This document shows positions 63,156-64,000 of a DNA stretch of 64,000 bases, one piece after another. Numbering within the stretch: the stretch's first letter is position 1; every line of letters starts with the position of its first letter. Made by a program: the position numbers and the translations under genes. The notes below the pieces were generated by a model. It was given only the letters and a program-made list of their open reading frames with translations. It was not told the origin of the DNA and searched no databases. This stretch comes from Clostridium_AD sp050717535 (GTDB lineage Bacteria; Bacillota; Clostridia; Clostridiales; Clostridiaceae): the NCBI RefSeq assembly GCF_050717535.1, contig NZ_JBOITM010000028.1, positions 62,001 through 126,000 on the forward strand, written 5' to 3'.

Positions 63156-64000
63156 ACGGTATATTAAACATATTTAAACCTACAGGAATGACATCTTTTG
63201 ATGTAGTTCGTATAATTAAAAAAATTACTCATATAAAAAAAGTAGGCCACGCTGGCACTCTAGACCCTGAGGCTAGCGGGGTTTTACCTGTTTGTATAGG
63301 AAAAGCAACAAAGGCAATTGATTATATAATGGGTGACTTTAAAATTTATGAAACTGAATTGAAATTGGGCATTATCACAGATACCTATGATAGAGAAGGT
63401 AAAATTTTAGCAGAAAGTGAAGTTAAGGCAAGTTGCGAGGAAATTATACAGGCAATTAATTCATTTGTAGGAGAAATAAAACAAGTTCCTCCTATGTACT
63501 CAGCTTTAAAAGTTAATGGGAAAAAACTTTATGAACTGGCAAGGGCTGGGATAGAAATAGAAAGAGAAGCAAGGCCTATAACAATTTATGACATAGAAAT
63601 TACAGACATTAAAATACCTTACGTAAAATTTAGGGTAAAATGCTCTAAAGGTACATATATTAGAAGCTTATGTTATGATATTGGAGAACTATTAGAATGT
63701 GGTGGTATGATGTGGAATCTGCAAAGAACTGCTACAGGACAATTTCACATTGAAGATGCTATAAATATTTTGGATTTAAATGAAGAAAATATAAATGGGC
63801 ATATTATGCCTATAGAAACCATTTTTAAAAATAATACTAAAATTGTAATAGAAGATAGATTTGTTAAGTTTTTACTTAATGGTGTTGTAGTAAAAGATAG
63901 AGCATTAATTTGTAAATTCGAAGAAGATATTATGTATAGCATCTATAATAAGGACAATGATTTTATTGGCATTGCAGATAAAAGTAATGAGGGTGTTAGA
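63152..64000 (+). CDS. truB: tRNA pseudouridine-55 synthase, 3'-truncated by the window edge
   Basis: Makes pseudouridine 55 in the T-loop of tRNA. GILNIFKPTGMTSFDVVRII, KKVGHAGTLDPEASGVLPVCIGKATK with the catalytic Asp, VPPMYSALKVNGKKLYELARAG and CSKGTYIRSL are present. The frame is open through base 64000 (283 codons), so only the last few residues should be missing. It starts with ATG overlapping the nrnA stop. Confidence 0.97.
   Translation, partial: MNGILNIFKPTGMTSFDVVRIIKKITHIKKVGHAGTLDPEASGVLPVCIGKATKAIDYIMGDFKIYETELKLGIITDTYDREGKILAESEVKASCEEIIQAINSFVGEIKQVPPMYSALKVNGKKLYELARAGIEIEREARPITIYDIEITDIKIPYVKFRVKCSKGTYIRSLCYDIGELLECGGMMWNLQRTATGQFHIEDAINILDLNEENINGHIMPIETIFKNNTKIVIEDRFVKFLLNGVVVKDRALICKFEEDIMYSIYNKDNDFIGIADKSNEGVR

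Overview
The window is a block of chromosomal core genes from a low-GC, spore-forming Firmicute, almost certainly a Clostridium (sensu stricto) species. The evidence is strong AT bias, AGGAGG-type ribosome binding sites, the sporulation genes spoVM, spoVS and ylbJ, CodY, PolC, and a gene order matching clostridial/Bacillus chromosomes (fmt-rsmB-rlmN-prpC-prkC-rsgA-rpe-thiN; plsX-acpP-rnc-smc-ftsY-ylxM-ffh-rpsP; rpsB-tsf-pyrH-frr-uppS-cdsA-dxr-rseP-ispG-polC; rimP-nusA-rnpM-ylxQ-infB-rbfA-nrnA-truB). I could not determine the species. Both ends are truncated genes: fmt at the left edge and truB at the right edge. I saw no tRNA, rRNA or CRISPR.

Layout. 1-8.6 kb: translation and rRNA modification genes, the PrpC/PrkC signalling pair, RsgA, Rpe and ThiN, closed by a strong terminator. 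8.7-9.2 kb: two very short genes, an undescribed 56-residue membrane ORF and spoVM (22 codons), facing rpmB on the other strand. 9.4-15.3 kb: yloU-fakA, recG, rsmD-coaD and a coiled-coil protein gene. 15.3-17.8 kb (minus strand): ylbJ and tmcAL. 18.1-20.3 kb: pta-ackA, the acetate/ATP fermentation pathway. 20.37-22.01 kb: the only obvious mobile element, an insertion sequence with one transposase gene and a perfect 29-bp flanking direct repeat. 22.0-26.7 kb: yceD-rpmF, plsX-acpP, rnc, a radical SAM gene and spoVS. 26.8-36.7 kb: a small membrane ORF, smc, ftsY, ylxM-ffh, rpsP, khpA, rimM, trmD, rplS and rbgA. 36.8-44.1 kb: rnhB, yraN (minus strand), a ComM-like gene, dprA, topA and codY. 44.3-57.2 kb: rpsB-tsf-pyrH-frr-uppS-cdsA, then dxr-rseP-ispG-polC. 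57.2-64 kb: the rimP-nusA-infB operon up to truB.

The genes mainly serve protein synthesis (initiation, elongation, ribosome assembly, rRNA and tRNA modification), protein targeting (SRP), replication and chromosome handling (PolC, TopA, SMC, RecG, RNase HII), and lipid, isoprenoid and cell-wall precursor supply. I found no defence island, biosynthetic cluster or obviously undescribed multigene system. The points most worth a second look are small: the insertion sequence with a very long target duplication that abuts a promoter it left intact; a candidate leader peptide just after that promoter; tiny ORFs beside spoVM and smc; a near-palindromic site before the ComM-like gene; and RNA hairpins before nusA and tsf and after frr.

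Start codons were moved from the longest reading frame wherever a ribosome binding site, promoter or family alignment argued for it. Several genes appear to use TTG (rpmB, ylbJ, uppS, infB) or GTG (fakA, recG, codY).
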